Shown here in pieces: positions 8,017 to 17,225 of a stretch of DNA of 64,000 bases (within the stretch, counting starts at the first letter, position 1; each line of letters begins with the position of its first letter). This stretch comes from Fibrisoma limi BUZ 3. GTDB taxonomy: Bacteria; Bacteroidota; Bacteroidia; Cytophagales; Spirosomataceae. Below the pieces are notes generated by a model that had not been told where the DNA came from, searched no databases, and worked only from the letters and a program-made list of their open reading frames with translations. The position numbers were made by a program, and so were the translations under genes. Where the stretch lies: contig NZ_CAIT01000009.1 in the NCBI RefSeq assembly GCF_000296815.2, positions 1,116,001 to 1,180,000 of the forward strand. The letters are read 5' to 3'.

Positions 8017-9311
8017 AGTAACTTGGGGTTAAGCGTGAGGAAACGAATCGACTGAAGTCACAAGCTATCGTGCCGTCTTTAGACCAGCCTCAGCGCTTAG
8101 CACAAGGCCTAAATGAGTCCTTCAGCAACAATATCTTGTTAAGACACCTACCTGAAGCGTAGGTTAAAAGGCGAAAAATCAACCAAGAAGTTTTTCCCTA
8201 ACAAGCATCCACACCCGCGCTTATCGAGCGACGCGGTTGGGTTCTCAGAAGGAAATGTCGTACGTACGGGGCAAACCAGTCACCCCCTTACGAATCGTTC
8301 CTTCAGGCTGAGCCAAATCATCCCACCGTAAGCTTGATGAATCAACCTGTCGTGTCGGTTGTCAACAAGCCCATTCACCTTGTCGCCCTACAGCAGAAGG
8401 GTCATCCTTCTGCAGGCTGCACAGTGTTGTTCTGATAGGGGACTATCAGCATCGTCCAGGCGGTACCAGCAAGTCTTTTAAAGGTTTACTTAACGAGCGA
8501 GCCGCATCGGTCAAGCCCTCGACCTGTCTGCAAGAGACTCTTTTGTCCTAAAGGCAGTTCGCAAAATGAATAGAGAATGAGGTAATGGCCCTGCCTTGTG
8601 GGTCAGAAAATTTAATCATCAAAAAGCCCGCTGGCTAGGCCACAGCATGAAGGGAAGATGCTGTTTTGCTCCGGCGTAGAGGCCGTTGCAGCCAAATTGT
8701 TCGAAGGAAATTCAAATCATTTGAATCCGCTAATTCGGCTCATGCTAGGCGTAAACCATTTTCTTTTAAACGGGTAATTGATGCAGGGGCGCGCCTGCCT
8801 ACACGCGTTTGAAGAGATGAAAGGTCAATTTGTCAAAATAGTACTTTACCGCTAATCAGGAAAGTAAAAGATTACAAACTCTCCGATTCTCTAATTTGCA
8901 TTTTCCAACGTAAGCGCGTGAAAAGCGCAACGGCTTCGTGAACGCTTTTTCCAATCAACAGCAATGGTTGAGTTCCTTCATCAAGAAACAGGTGACATCC
9001 AATTGGTGAAGCGTTTATGAGAGACAAGGGCTAGCCTATCAATTGCTCAGGCTGGTCGAGCAAATTCCTGAGCAGTTTTGTTAGTGCCGCCACGCTGAGC
9101 TGGAGCAGGAACTGATACCAATCCCGACTTTCTCTGAGGAAGCTGTCATCTGTTTGCTGCTGTATCTCCCTGAGTGGATAAGGATGGGGTCTTGCGATTG
9201 CTCCTCCATAAGAAAATAGATTATATAGGCTCAAAACTAAGTCGTCTCTTAACTGTTTAGGGGGTTCGGGTTTAAACTGGTTTAAGGTAGAGAGCTACTT
9301 GAATTTGTTAA
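8017..9311. other. 1.3-kb region without a recognisable gene
   Basis: No frame longer than 67 codons occurs, and none of those shows a family motif or sensible composition. The stretch lies between the promoter end of the dehydrogenase cassette and a truncated transposase. It holds several small dyads: CTGATAG/CTATCAG at 8432-8449, ACAGCAT/ATGCTGT at 8642-8664, and ATTCAAA/TTTGAAT at 8710-8726. Its base composition is more even than the coding DNA around it. I read it as decayed insertion-related DNA, possibly with a small RNA; no tRNA, RNase P or tmRNA feature was recognised. Confidence 0.6.
8642..8667 (+). terminator. Terminator-like hairpin in the gene-free region
   Basis: A 7-bp perfect stem (8642-8648 and 8658-8664) has a nine-base purine loop and is followed by TTTT. 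Nothing recognisable is encoded upstream on the plus strand, so it may end a small RNA or be the remnant of a lost gene's terminator. Confidence 0.35.
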
Positions 9312-9992
9312 ACGCCCCGTACTCAAGACCGTCTGAAAGGGTTTGGCATTGCCATAAGCAACGTAGTGGCTGATGCAGATTATTGTCCGGGAGAGAACTA
9401 CGAGCAACTTGAAAATCGCGGACTGAACGGCTTTATTCCCCCTCATGGCAAGTACAAAGACGAGCGCTCCAACTTTACTTACGATGCACCTAGTGACAGT
9501 TGTACATGTAGCCAAGGTAAACAACTGGCCTTTGGGGATCGACTGGTAGTCGATAAGCCAAGCAATCCTAAGAAGCGCTATCTGGCCAAGGCATCCGATT
9601 GTAAGGACTGCCCCATTCGTGAGCATTGTAAGGGTAAAAAGGCTAAGGAAAAGCGCTTGCATCATACCTACTACAAAGCCCAATACGAGCGAATGTTGAA
9701 GCGCTTATCGAGTCGGCTCGGCAAGCGCATGATGCGAATCCGTTCGGCAACGGTGGAGCCCGTCTCAGGAAGCCTGATCAACTACTATGGCTTGCATCAA
9801 ATCAACACTCGGAGCCGAGAAGCCGCGACCAAAGTGATGTATGTGGCAGCTATGGCTTACAATCTAAAGAAGTACTTACGCTTTACTTCAGTTGAGCAAG
9901 GCGGAATGGTAATTGCCCTACCAATACCTGATCAGTTTTATTATATACTGATTTACTTTTGCAACAGCCACAAGCTAAAACTTAAGCAATAA
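9312..9992 (+). pseudogene. 5'-truncated IS1182-type transposase
   Basis: The frame is open from 9312 (after an in-frame TAA) and reads TPRTQDRLKGFGIAISNVV-ADADYCPGENYEQL. The GTG at 9366 is therefore internal and not a real start. The remaining 220 or so residues match the C-terminal half of IS1182-family DDE transposases: the DADYCPGENYE strand, a Cys pair CKDCPIREHC, and the late YYGLHQINTRSREAATKVM helix containing a conserved Arg and Glu. The N-terminal half and the left end are missing. The frame runs past the usual end into CNSHKLKLKQ and overlaps the convergent kinase gene by 18 bases. CTTTTGCAACAG at 9956-9967 could be the right terminus of the element. It cannot encode an active enzyme. 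Confidence 0.8.
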
Positions 9993-10982
9993 CTTCTCCT
10001 TAGCTTCTTCTTTCAATTGGGCCTTATCAATCGGCACGACGCCTACCGATTCGCAGACCAGGCCACCGCCGAGGTTCGATAAGCCCGCAATGACGTGGGG
10101 CGGCTGCTTCAGGGCCACGCAGCAGGCGGCAATGCTGATCACCGTATCGCCCGCGCCCGATACGTCGGAGATTTGCCGAACGTGGGCCGGAAGCAGGTGC
10201 TGTTCGCCGTTATAGTCGATAAACACACCCCGCTCCGACAACGTAATGAGCGCCCCTTTCAGATTCAATTGTTCCTTCAACTGGTTAACTGCCATCTGAA
10301 ATTCATCGGCATTATCGACCTCAAAATCGAGCTTAAGCCCTTCGCGCAGTTCTTTCAAATTTGGTTTGAACAGCGTGGTGTTGTGGTACGCCAGAAAGTT
10401 TCGCTTCTTGGGATCAACAACCGTTGGGATGCCTTTCTCGTTGGCAAAGTCGGTTATTTCGGCAATAACGTCCCTGCTCAGTACCCCCTTGTCATAATCC
10501 TCAAAGATGATAACATGGCAGGTCGGAATCAATTCTTTGGCCTTCGCCACCAGCTTCGCCTGCTCTTCGGCAGTGATAGTCTTATCCGTTTCCGTATCGA
10601 CGCGCACAACCTGCTGCGATCCGGCGATAATGCGTTCTTTGATCGTCGTAATGCGAGAATCGGACCGGATTAGGCCGTCGCAGTTCAGGCCCCGGTCGCA
10701 AAGCTGGCCTTCCAGCATATCGCCCGGCCCATCGGTGCCAATCACTGAGCATATGATGGCTTCGGCTCCCAATGCCTGTACGTTCAGCAGTACGTTGCCC
10801 GCCCCACCCAGCCGCAGCTCCCGGCGCTGAACCGTTACGACCGGCACGGGCGCTTCGGGCGAAATCCGTTCGACACGACCCCATACGTACGAATCGAGCA
10901 TCACATCACCAATAATCAACACACGCAGGGAATCGAACTGGTCGAACAGTTCATCGATAGTCATGTCCAGCACCGGACTCAT
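9975..10982 (-). CDS. rfaE1: PfkB-family D-glycero-D-manno-heptose-7-phosphate kinase (RfaE1/HldA type)
   Basis: The protein matches the kinase half of HldE/RfaE, which phosphorylates heptose-7-phosphate on the route to ADP-heptose for lipopolysaccharide core. Landmarks are VLIIGDVMLDSY near 21-32, RLGGAGNVLLN near 57-67, IFEDYDKGVLS near 159-169, and the PfkB signature SDVSGAGDT with the catalytic Asp at about 279. At 335 residues it contains only the kinase domain; the cytidylyltransferase half must be a separate gene. The ATG at 10982 is followed by a normal N-terminus. Its 3' end is abutted by the transposase remnant. It is divergent from xylB. Confidence 0.85.
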   Translation of the reverse strand: MSPVLDMTIDELFDQFDSLRVLIIGDVMLDSYVWGRVERISPEAPVPVVTVQRRELRLGGAGNVLLNVQALGAEAIICSVIGTDGPGDMLEGQLCDRGLNCDGLIRSDSRITTIKERIIAGSQQVVRVDTETDKTITAEEQAKLVAKAKELIPTCHVIIFEDYDKGVLSRDVIAEITDFANEKGIPTVVDPKKRNFLAYHNTTLFKPNLKELREGLKLDFEVDNADEFQMAVNQLKEQLNLKGALITLSERGVFIDYNGEQHLLPAHVRQISDVSGAGDTVISIAACCVALKQPPHVIAGLSNLGGGLVCESVGVVPIDKAQLKEEAKEKLLLKF

Positions 10983-11152
10983 ACGGGTAAAAACACTTGT
11001 TCAGACCACAAAGAAACGAAAACCAGAAAAGCTTTCCGCAGTGCCCGAAAGAGTTCGAGGGAGTGGCCGATGCGGAGGTCTGTACCGGATTGCGTATTTT
11101 GCAATCGGTTTGTGGCCTCTTGAATGCTGTACTCACTGTTCGCTGCACTCAA

Positions 11153-11175
11153 CCGTAAACCAAAACCTGTAAACC
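11153..11175 (+). repeat. GTTTACAG-family spacer repeat upstream of xylB
   Basis: These 23 bases match 36333-36355 (rpsB-tsf spacer) at 21 of 23 positions and begin CCGTAAACCAAAACC. The copy here ends 9 bases before the xylB ATG. A related inverted version lies at 21498-21523, just before accD. The shared sequence sits close to gene ends each time, so it belongs to the set of dispersed spacer repeats. Confidence 0.6.
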
Positions 11176-11184
11176 TTCTTGCCA

Positions 11185-12693
11185 ATGTATTTCCTTGGAT
11201 TCGATCTGGGCAGTTCATCCGTGAAAGCCTGCCTGTTAGACGCCGAAACCGGCACAGCCGTAGCCTCTGCTTTTTTTCCTGAAACCGAAATGGCCATCGA
11301 CGCCCCGCAGCCGGGCTTCGCCGAACAAAACCCCGAAGCCTGGTGGAAAAACGCCTGTCAGGCTTCTAAAGCGGTGATCCAGCAGGCTGGCGTAGCACCG
11401 GAGGCTGTCAAGGCCATCGGTATCTCCTATCAGATGCACGGTCTGGTTGTGGTGGATAAAAATTTCAACGTACTGCGTCCATCCATTATCTGGTGCGACA
11501 GTCGGGCCGTACCCTACGGCAACCGGGCATTCGACGCACTTGGCCACGACCGTACGCTCCGGCATCTGCTCAATTCGCCCGGCAACTTTACGGCCGCCAA
11601 ACTGGCGTGGGTGAAAGCCAACGAACCGGATGTCTATGCGCAGGTCGATAAGTTTATGCTCCCCGGCGATTACCTGGCGGCCCGCATGACCGGCGAGATT
11701 GTAACGACCGCATCGGGGCTGTCGGAAGGTATTTTCTGGGATTTTCAGCAGAGTCAGCCCGCCGATTTTCTGCTCGATTACTACGGCTTCGATTCGTCGC
11801 TTATCCCAACGATTCGCCCTACGTTCGCTGAGCAGGGTCAACTGAGTGCAGAGGCTGCCGCCGAACTGGGACTGGCGGCCGGTACGCCCGTTACGTACCG
11901 CGCCGGCGATCAGCCTAACAACGCGTTCTCGCTCAACGTCCTTGAACCGGGTGAAATTGCTGCTACGGCTGGTACGTCGGGGGTTGTCTATGGTGTCAGC
12001 GACAAGGCCGAGTACGATGCGCAGTCGCGGGTCAATACGTTCCTGCACGTCAGCAGTACGCCCGAAGCCGCGCGGTATGGCGTATTACTGTGCGTTAACG
12101 GTACGGGTATCCTGAACAGTTGGCTGCGCAACCAGCTCCTCCGCAACTCGGTGAGCTACGCCGACATGAATACCATTGCCGCCCACGCGCCGGTAGGTGC
12201 CGACGGACTCGTTTGCCTGCCGTTCGGTAACGGAGCCGAGCGGGTACTCGAAAACCGCGACCTGGGTGCTTCGTTCCACGGCCTCCAACTGACCCGCCAC
12301 GGTCTGCCGCACCTGGTTCGGGCCGCGCAGGAGGGCATTGTGTTCGCGCTGTACTACGGCATCAAGGTGATGGAGCAGGTCGGAGTCGGCCTCAAAACCA
12401 TCCGGGCCGGAGAAGCCAACATGTTCCTGAGCCCCCTCTTCCGCGATACGTTAGCAACGCTGACCGGCGCTGAAATTCAACTTTATAACACCGACGGCGC
12501 GCAGGGAGCCGCCCGGGGAGCCGGCCTGGGGCTGGGTTATTACAAAAACCGCGACGAAGCGTTCGTGGGCCTGCACGTAACGAAAACGATCGATGCCGAC
12601 ATCCGGGATCAGGCCCGGTTCACCGATGCGTACGAACGGTGGCTGGAAAAATTGATGGCCAATACTACAGACATAACACCGGTACTATCATGA
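11185..12693 (+). CDS. xylB: Xylulokinase
   Basis: XylB phosphorylates D-xylulose to xylulose-5-phosphate, the second step of xylose catabolism, in the cytoplasm. The FGGY-family start MYFLGFDLGSSSVKACLL contains the ATP-binding phosphate-1 motif. QMHGLVVVD (near residue 80), an xylulokinase hallmark, and the WCDSRA segment follow. The conserved ATPase region (GDQPNNAF and TAGTSGVVYG) lies near 240-275. I use the ATG at 11185; a TTG two codons upstream is less likely. The stop overlaps the next gene's start by four bases (ATGA), so translation is coupled. With xylA 0.6 kb downstream this is a xylose operon. Confidence 0.93.
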   Translation: MYFLGFDLGSSSVKACLLDAETGTAVASAFFPETEMAIDAPQPGFAEQNPEAWWKNACQASKAVIQQAGVAPEAVKAIGISYQMHGLVVVDKNFNVLRPSIIWCDSRAVPYGNRAFDALGHDRTLRHLLNSPGNFTAAKLAWVKANEPDVYAQVDKFMLPGDYLAARMTGEIVTTASGLSEGIFWDFQQSQPADFLLDYYGFDSSLIPTIRPTFAEQGQLSAEAAAELGLAAGTPVTYRAGDQPNNAFSLNVLEPGEIAATAGTSGVVYGVSDKAEYDAQSRVNTFLHVSSTPEAARYGVLLCVNGTGILNSWLRNQLLRNSVSYADMNTIAAHAPVGADGLVCLPFGNGAERVLENRDLGASFHGLQLTRHGLPHLVRAAQEGIVFALYYGIKVMEQVGVGLKTIRAGEANMFLSPLFRDTLATLTGAEIQLYNTDGAQGAARGAGLGLGYYKNRDEAFVGLHVTKTIDADIRDQARFTDAYERWLEKLMANTTDITPVLS

Positions 12694-13166
12694 ATGCTGT
12701 TTTCCAGAAACTGAACTTAAAAAATCAGACTGAGGTAGCCGTCTTTAATGCGCCGGATGAATTTCTGCCCGTGCTGGAAGATGTAAAGCCGATGGTCTCG
12801 ATTTGCAACGACCCTGAGCAAATCCAGGAGGGGCAGTTTATGCTCGCTTTCGTAAAAACTCAGAAGCAACTGGATGAGTTGGTACCGGTTCTCGCTGAAC
12901 GGCTGCAGGGCGACGGGTTGCTTTGGTTCGCGTATCCAAAGGGGTCGTCTAAAAAGCACAAGTGCGACTTCAACCGGGATACGGGCTGGCGGGAACTGGG
13001 CAAACTCGGGTTCGAGGGCGTCCGACAGGTTGCCATCGATGAAGACTGGAGTGCAGTCCGGTTTCGCCGGGTTGCGTATATCAAAAAAATGACCCGTCAG
13101 GATAGCCGCGCCCTGAGCGAACAAGGTAAAATCAAAACGAAGCCTACCGGCACAACAGCTCCGTAA
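12690..13166 (+). CDS. DUF3052-like conserved protein
   Basis: This 158-residue protein is of a family common in Bacteroidota and related to DUF3052. The core motif LLWFAYPKGSSKKHKCDF is followed by RDTGWRELGKLGFEGVRQV and then AIDEDWSAVRFRRV. The C-terminal 30 residues are basic and disordered-looking. The ATG at 12690 overlaps the xylB stop by four bases; longer upstream versions of the frame would run inside xylB and are not needed. No enzymatic role is known to me. Its position between xylB and xylA suggests co-transcription and not necessarily a role in xylose use. Confidence 0.8.
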   Translation: MNAVFQKLNLKNQTEVAVFNAPDEFLPVLEDVKPMVSICNDPEQIQEGQFMLAFVKTQKQLDELVPVLAERLQGDGLLWFAYPKGSSKKHKCDFNRDTGWRELGKLGFEGVRQVAIDEDWSAVRFRRVAYIKKMTRQDSRALSEQGKIKTKPTGTTAP

Positions 13167-13242
13167 AGAAACTTCCTGTCCGACTTATGAGTAAAGGGAC
13201 TAATTTCACCGCCTTAATACCCTAAAATTTCCGCTGAATACC

Positions 13243-14589
13243 ATGTCAGACATCAAGCTTACCCTGGGCCAGAAGACCTACTTCCCCTTTGTCGACAAGC
13301 CCATCGCCTTCGAGGGACGTGACTCCGACAACCCTCTCGCCTTCAAGTTCTACCAGGCCGACCGAACCATCCTGGGCAGGCCCATGAAGGACCTCTTCCG
13401 ATTCGCCGTCGCCTACTGGCACTCCTTCTGCGGCACCGGCAACGACCCCTTCGGACCCGGCACCAAACACTTCCCCTGGGATGAGCTGGCCACCTCCGAC
13501 CCCCTGGCGGCCGCCCACCACAAGATGGATGCCGCCTTCGAGTTCATCACCAAGATGGGCATCGAGTTCTACTGCTTCCATGATGTCGATGTCGCCCCCG
13601 AGGGTAAGTCTAACGCTGACTTCGAGCGCAACTTCCGCGCCATCGTCGACTACGCCAAGCAGAAGCAGACCGCCAGTGGCGTCAAGCTGCTGTGGGGCAC
13701 GGCCAACCTCTTTTCGCATGAGCGCTACATGAACGGGGCCTCGACCAACCCTGACTTCCACGTGCTGGCCCATGGAGGCTGGCAGGTCAAGAACGCCATC
13801 GATGCCACCATCGAGCTGGGCGGCTCAGGCTACACCTTCTGGGGAGGTCGGGAAGGCTACATGTCGCTGTTGAACACCAACATGAAGCGGGAGACCGAGC
13901 ACCTGGGGCGCTTTTTGCAGATGGCCCGGGACTACGCCCGCCAGCAGGGCTTTCAGGGGGCCTTCTACATCGAGCCCAAGCCTATGGAGCCCTCCAAGCA
14001 CCAGTACGACTTTGATGCGGCTACGGTGGTGGGCTTTCTCAACCGGCATGGGTTGCAGGATGACTTTGAGCTGAACATCGAGACCAACCACGCCACGCTG
14101 GCCAACCACACCTTTGCCCATGAGCTGCAGGTAGCGGCCGATGCTAACATGCTGGGTTCGATCGATGCTAACCGGGGTGACTACCAGAACGGCTGGGACA
14201 CGGATCAGTTCCCGATGGATCTCTATGAGCTGACCGAAGCGATGCTGGTGATCCTGGAAGCGGGTGGTCTGAAGTCGGGCGGGGTGAACTTTGATGCCAA
14301 GACGCGGAGGAACTCGACCGATCTGGAGGACTTGTTCATTGCCCACATTGGTGGGATGGACGCTTTTGCGCGGGCCGCGATCGTGGCGGAGGCCATCCTG
14401 GAGAAGTCGCCGTACCGCAAGTTGCGGTCGGATCGGTATGCGAGCTATGACAGTGGTGAGGGGGCACGTTTTGAGCGGGGCGAGCTGACGTTGGCCGACC
14501 TGCGTCAGTACGCAATGGACAATGGCGAGCCCAAGCAGATCAGCGGCAAGCAGGAGCTGTTTGAGACCATCATCAACCAGTATATTTAA
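13243..14589 (+). CDS. xylA: Xylose isomerase
   Basis: XylA converts D-xylose to D-xylulose using two divalent metal ions. Motifs present are [12 protein letters not shown] (catalytic His and Asp), GGREGY, the metal-binding [28 protein letters not shown] and GSIDANRGD. The length of 448 residues is normal for the class II enzyme. The gene lies 76 bases after the DUF3052-like gene. Its codon use is unlike any neighbour. The first half uses almost only C-ending codons plus AAG and GAG. The second half shifts to G-ending codons. Adjacent genes freely use GAA, AAA, TTT and ATT. This points to acquisition from a GC-rich source or unusually strong codon selection. Confidence 0.96.
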   Translation: MSDIKLTLGQKTYFPFVDKPIAFEGRDSDNPLAFKFYQADRTILGRPMKDLFRFAVAYWHSFCGTGNDPFGPGTKHFPWDELATSDPLAAAHHKMDAAFEFITKMGIEFYCFHDVDVAPEGKSNADFERNFRAIVDYAKQKQTASGVKLLWGTANLFSHERYMNGASTNPDFHVLAHGGWQVKNAIDATIELGGSGYTFWGGREGYMSLLNTNMKRETEHLGRFLQMARDYARQQGFQGAFYIEPKPMEPSKHQYDFDAATVVGFLNRHGLQDDFELNIETNHATLANHTFAHELQVAADANMLGSIDANRGDYQNGWDTDQFPMDLYELTEAMLVILEAGGLKSGGVNFDAKTRRNSTDLEDLFIAHIGGMDAFARAAIVAEAILEKSPYRKLRSDRYASYDSGEGARFERGELTLADLRQYAMDNGEPKQISGKQELFETIINQYI

Positions 14590-14606
14590 GCAACTAACGC
14601 TTAGCT

Positions 14607-14650
14607 GAAAATAGGTTTACCAGATTTACCGTCTGTGTAAACCTATTTTC
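14607..14650 (+). terminator. Terminator after xylA
   Basis: GAAAATAGGTTTAC (14607-14620) pairs perfectly with GTAAACCTATTTTC (14637-14650). The inner bases CAGAT/GTCTG can extend the stem with one G-T pair. The A-rich left and T-rich right flanks allow termination in either direction. It starts 17 bases after the xylA stop. Confidence 0.8.
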
Positions 14651-14701
14651 GTTTGTATAACCCTTATCCTATCTTGAGTTTTATTCCTGATCAATCACTT
14701 T

Positions 14702-14920
14702 ATGGAGCTATTCATCGGATTGGGTGATATCGAGCTAACTGTGCTGTTGGCTGTCATCGGGTTTTTCGTCCTACTGCCGCTCATTGCACTCATCGATGCC
14801 CTTCGCAGTTCATTCCGTGAGAGCAACGATAAGCTTGTTTGGGTATTAGTTATTTTATTTTTCCCTTTTTTGGGGGCCATCTTATACTTTGTCATGGGCC
14901 GTAACCAACGCATTTCATGA
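14702..14920 (+). CDS. PLDc_N-type small membrane protein
   Basis: The 72-residue protein has two hydrophobic helices. The first begins LTVLLAVIGFFVLLPLIALI and the second is LVWVLVILFFPFLGAILYFV, followed by MGRNQRIS. This matches the phospholipase D N-terminal transmembrane domain found alone in many small Bacteroidota proteins. LVWVLVILFFPFLG is the family signature. It overlaps the next start by four bases (ATGA at 14917-14920), so the pair is translationally coupled. The role is unknown. Confidence 0.75.
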   Translation: MELFIGLGDIELTVLLAVIGFFVLLPLIALIDALRSSFRESNDKLVWVLVILFFPFLGAILYFVMGRNQRIS

Positions 14921-15375
14921 AAGCCATTCTACTCCTGGTTAATCTCTTTATCTGTTCAGTAGCTATCGCCCAATCGGGGGAAGAACAAGCCGTTCGCGCC
15001 ACCATCACCCGAATGTTCGACGGTATGCGCAAATCAGATACGACCTTGTTTAAATCTGTTTTTGCGCCAAACGCTACGTTGCAGAGCATCGCTAAAAATA
15101 AGGAAGGCGTCGTGTCGGTCCGGCAGGATGCCATTCCCGGCTTCATTACGTCGGTGGGAAAACAAACACCGGGCTCCCTCGATGAGCGGCTGTCGGGTAT
15201 GGAAATCAAAATTGACGGCGAACTCGCTACGGTCTGGACGCCCTACACGTTTTACTACAACCAGAAAAAGAGCCACTGCGGGGTTAATGCCTTCACGCTG
15301 GTCAAACTGGACGGCAACTGGAAAATCCAGAGCATCATCGATACCCGTCGGCGCGAGAACTGCCCGGATTTGTAG
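14917..15375 (+). CDS. Secreted NTF2-like (lumazine-binding-like) protein
   Basis: A clear signal peptide (MKAILLLVNLFICSVAIAQS, cleavage after AIA) precedes an NTF2-like fold of about 130 residues. Typical elements are the first helix QAVRATITRMFDGMRKSD, the FAPNATLQS strand, VWTPYTFYYN, and the C-terminal strand GNWKIQSIIDTRRR. This resembles the Lumazine_bd_2/SnoaL-like group, which is common in Bacteroidota and mostly uncharacterised. It is coupled by ATGA overlap to the upstream small membrane protein. The 3' end is three bases from the convergent enoyl-CoA hydratase stop. Confidence 0.78.
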   Translation: MKAILLLVNLFICSVAIAQSGEEQAVRATITRMFDGMRKSDTTLFKSVFAPNATLQSIAKNKEGVVSVRQDAIPGFITSVGKQTPGSLDERLSGMEIKIDGELATVWTPYTFYYNQKKSHCGVNAFTLVKLDGNWKIQSIIDTRRRENCPDL

Positions 15376-15378
15376 CCG

Positions 15379-16197
15379 CTACTGGCCGCTCCACCGGGGC
15401 GAACGTTTTTCCAGAAAAGCGGCCATACCCTCTTTCGCATCGGCCGTTTGCTGGATCTCCTGAAACTGCTCGTACAAAAAAGCCTGCTGCTGATCTGGTG
15501 GCAGGCTTTTTAATTGCTGATATGCCCGCAAACCGAATTGCATGGCCGTTGGGGAATACTGCTTCAACTCGCCGACCAGCTCTTGTACGGCATTATCAAG
15601 TTGATCGGGGGCTACTACGCTAGTGGCTAACCCCACTTCCAAAGCGTCGGCGGCCGTCAGCGTTCGGGCTCGCAGACAAAGATCAAGCGCCGTTCGGGCG
15701 GGCATGATGTCCAGCAGCACTGCCAGCACCTGAAACGGAAACAATCCGCGCTTCACCTCGGGCAGACTGAACGTAGCCCGTTCCGAAGCAACGACGTACG
15801 TACTACCCCCAACCAACAAAAAGCCACCGGCATACACCGGCCCCTGCACCCGGGCAATGCAGGGTTTGTGCAGACCCGCCATCAATTCGCCCAACCGAAC
15901 GGGTCCGGACGGTGGCGGGACGGTAGGCGACTCCTGCTCGCCCACAGACAACGCTTTCAGGTCCATACCGGCGCAAAACGTATCGCCCGCGGCCCCCAGC
16001 ACCACCATCCAGATCTCGCTGTAGTAGTGTGCGTAGTGTAGAGCAAAAGCCAGTTCGTTGAGCAGGGTCGGGTTGAGGGCGTTCTTCTTTTCCGGCCGGT
16101 TGAGCGTAACGGTTAATACGTGGTCGTTACGTTCGACCAGGAGGTGACGAAAACCGGCAGCGGGTAATTCAGCCACCTGAGCGGATGTATAAAGCAT
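15379..16197 (-). CDS. Enoyl-CoA hydratase/isomerase family protein
   Basis: This is a crotonase-fold protein acting on CoA thioesters. Motifs are VTLNRPEKKNALNPTLLNEL, GDTFCAGMDLKAL (oxyanion-hole region), and KPCIARVQGPVYAGGFLLVG. The catalytic Glu pair of classical hydratases is not obvious (PEVKRGLFP is present but the first Glu position reads GG), so the reaction may differ. The open frame extends upstream to 16338, into the AraC gene. The ATG at 16197 (MLYTSAQVAELP) is the most sensible start, and 16221 is possible. It follows the AraC regulator by about 58 bases on the same strand. The physiological substrate is unknown. Confidence 0.8.
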   Translation of the reverse strand: MLYTSAQVAELPAAGFRHLLVERNDHVLTVTLNRPEKKNALNPTLLNELAFALHYAHYYSEIWMVVLGAAGDTFCAGMDLKALSVGEQESPTVPPPSGPVRLGELMAGLHKPCIARVQGPVYAGGFLLVGGSTYVVASERATFSLPEVKRGLFPFQVLAVLLDIMPARTALDLCLRARTLTAADALEVGLATSVVAPDQLDNAVQELVGELKQYSPTAMQFGLRAYQQLKSLPPDQQQAFLYEQFQEIQQTADAKEGMAAFLEKRSPRWSGQ

Positions 16198-16255
16198 AGC
16201 AAGGGTATCGTAAAACGGCATAATTCGGCTATGAGGCAGCGCCATCGCAACGGCA

Positions 16256-17170
16256 CTAATTAAACGACTGTCGGAATTCCAGCGGAGAAAAAGTCGTTTT
16301 TGCCTTGAATAACTTACTAAATGACTGAGGGTGCTCAAAGCCTAAACCGTACGCAATCTCCCCAACAGATAAATCTGTGGTAGACAATTGCTCCTTGGCT
16401 TTTTCAATCAGCTTATTGTGAATATGCTGCTGCGTCGTCTGGCCCGTTATGGCTTTCAGTAATTCGCTTAAATAAGTCGGAGATAAATTGAGTTGGTCGG
16501 CCAGTTGCCCCACAGTAGGCAGTCCTCTGCTCAACAGATCATCGCTGTTGAAATAGTCGTTCAGCAACTCCTCGAGACGATTCAGTACCTGGTGGTTGGT
16601 TATCCTGCGCGTAACGAACTGGCGTCGATAGAACCGTTCCGCATACGTAAGCAAGGTCTCAAGCTGTGAAACAAGAATGGGCTGACTGAACGAGTCAATG
16701 TTCGACTGATATTCTTGCTCCATTGTCAGCATAAGATTAGTAATCGTCGTTTCTTCCTTCTCTGATAAGAACAACGCTTCGCACACGGAGTAATTAAAGA
16801 ACTCGAATTGCTTGATGGTTCTGGCCAAAGAGGTGTTCCACAGCAGATCTGGATGAACCAGCAGTAGCCATCCTGAATGATTCAGCTGTTCGTTCGTCTC
16901 AACAGTCAGTATCTGCCCCGGTGCTATAAAGACCATGATGCCTTCGTCGAAATCATACGGCTGTTGACCGTACTTAAGCTTACCCGTAAAATTTCGCTTG
17001 AGGGCGATGGCGTAAAAGTTGTTAACCAGGCTTTGCGACGTATGGGCTACGGGGCGTTGCATGGCCTCAAAACGGACAACGCTGATGAGGGGGTGTTGCG
17101 GTTTGGGAAGCCCCACCAACTGGTGATACTCGGCGATGGTGTTATTGCGGTAGATTGACTCGTTTGACAT
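16256..17170 (-). CDS. AraC-family transcriptional regulator
   Basis: This is a 304-residue DNA-binding regulator. The N-terminal 180 residues form a cupin-like sensor (DFDEGIMVFIAPGQILTVE). The C-terminal AraC domain runs from about 195 to the end, with the first helix-turn-helix in VGQLADQLNLSPTYLSELLK and the second in LSVGEIAYGLGFEHPQSFSK, which is the family signature. It is flanked downstream by the enoyl-CoA hydratase and upstream by an NmrA-like oxidoreductase, both on the same strand. It may control one of them. The inducer is unknown. Confidence 0.9.
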   Translation of the reverse strand: MSNESIYRNNTIAEYHQLVGLPKPQHPLISVVRFEAMQRPVAHTSQSLVNNFYAIALKRNFTGKLKYGQQPYDFDEGIMVFIAPGQILTVETNEQLNHSGWLLLVHPDLLWNTSLARTIKQFEFFNYSVCEALFLSEKEETTITNLMLTMEQEYQSNIDSFSQPILVSQLETLLTYAERFYRRQFVTRRITNHQVLNRLEELLNDYFNSDDLLSRGLPTVGQLADQLNLSPTYLSELLKAITGQTTQQHIHNKLIEKAKEQLSTTDLSVGEIAYGLGFEHPQSFSKLFKAKTTFSPLEFRQSFN

Positions 17171-17225
17171 GCTGTATTTCTATGATGGTCAGGCTTCGGC
17201 TGGCGACCGAAGCCTGATGACCTGT

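Noticed and set aside
9031-9234. 67-codon minus-strand frame in the gene-free region
   Set aside because: No motif and no neighbour context; chance length for this composition.
8017-9311. tRNA, RNase P RNA or tmRNA in the gene-free region
   Set aside because: The dyads seen do not assemble into a cloverleaf or any conserved RNA core, and T-loop-like bases at 8711 are part of a simple hairpin.
11236-12048. 270-codon frame antisense to xylB
   Set aside because: It is antisense to a clear xylulokinase and contains no recognisable domain.
13246-14346. Two long frames antisense to xylA
   Set aside because: They result from the C- and G-ending codon bias of xylA, which removes stop codons on the opposite strand.
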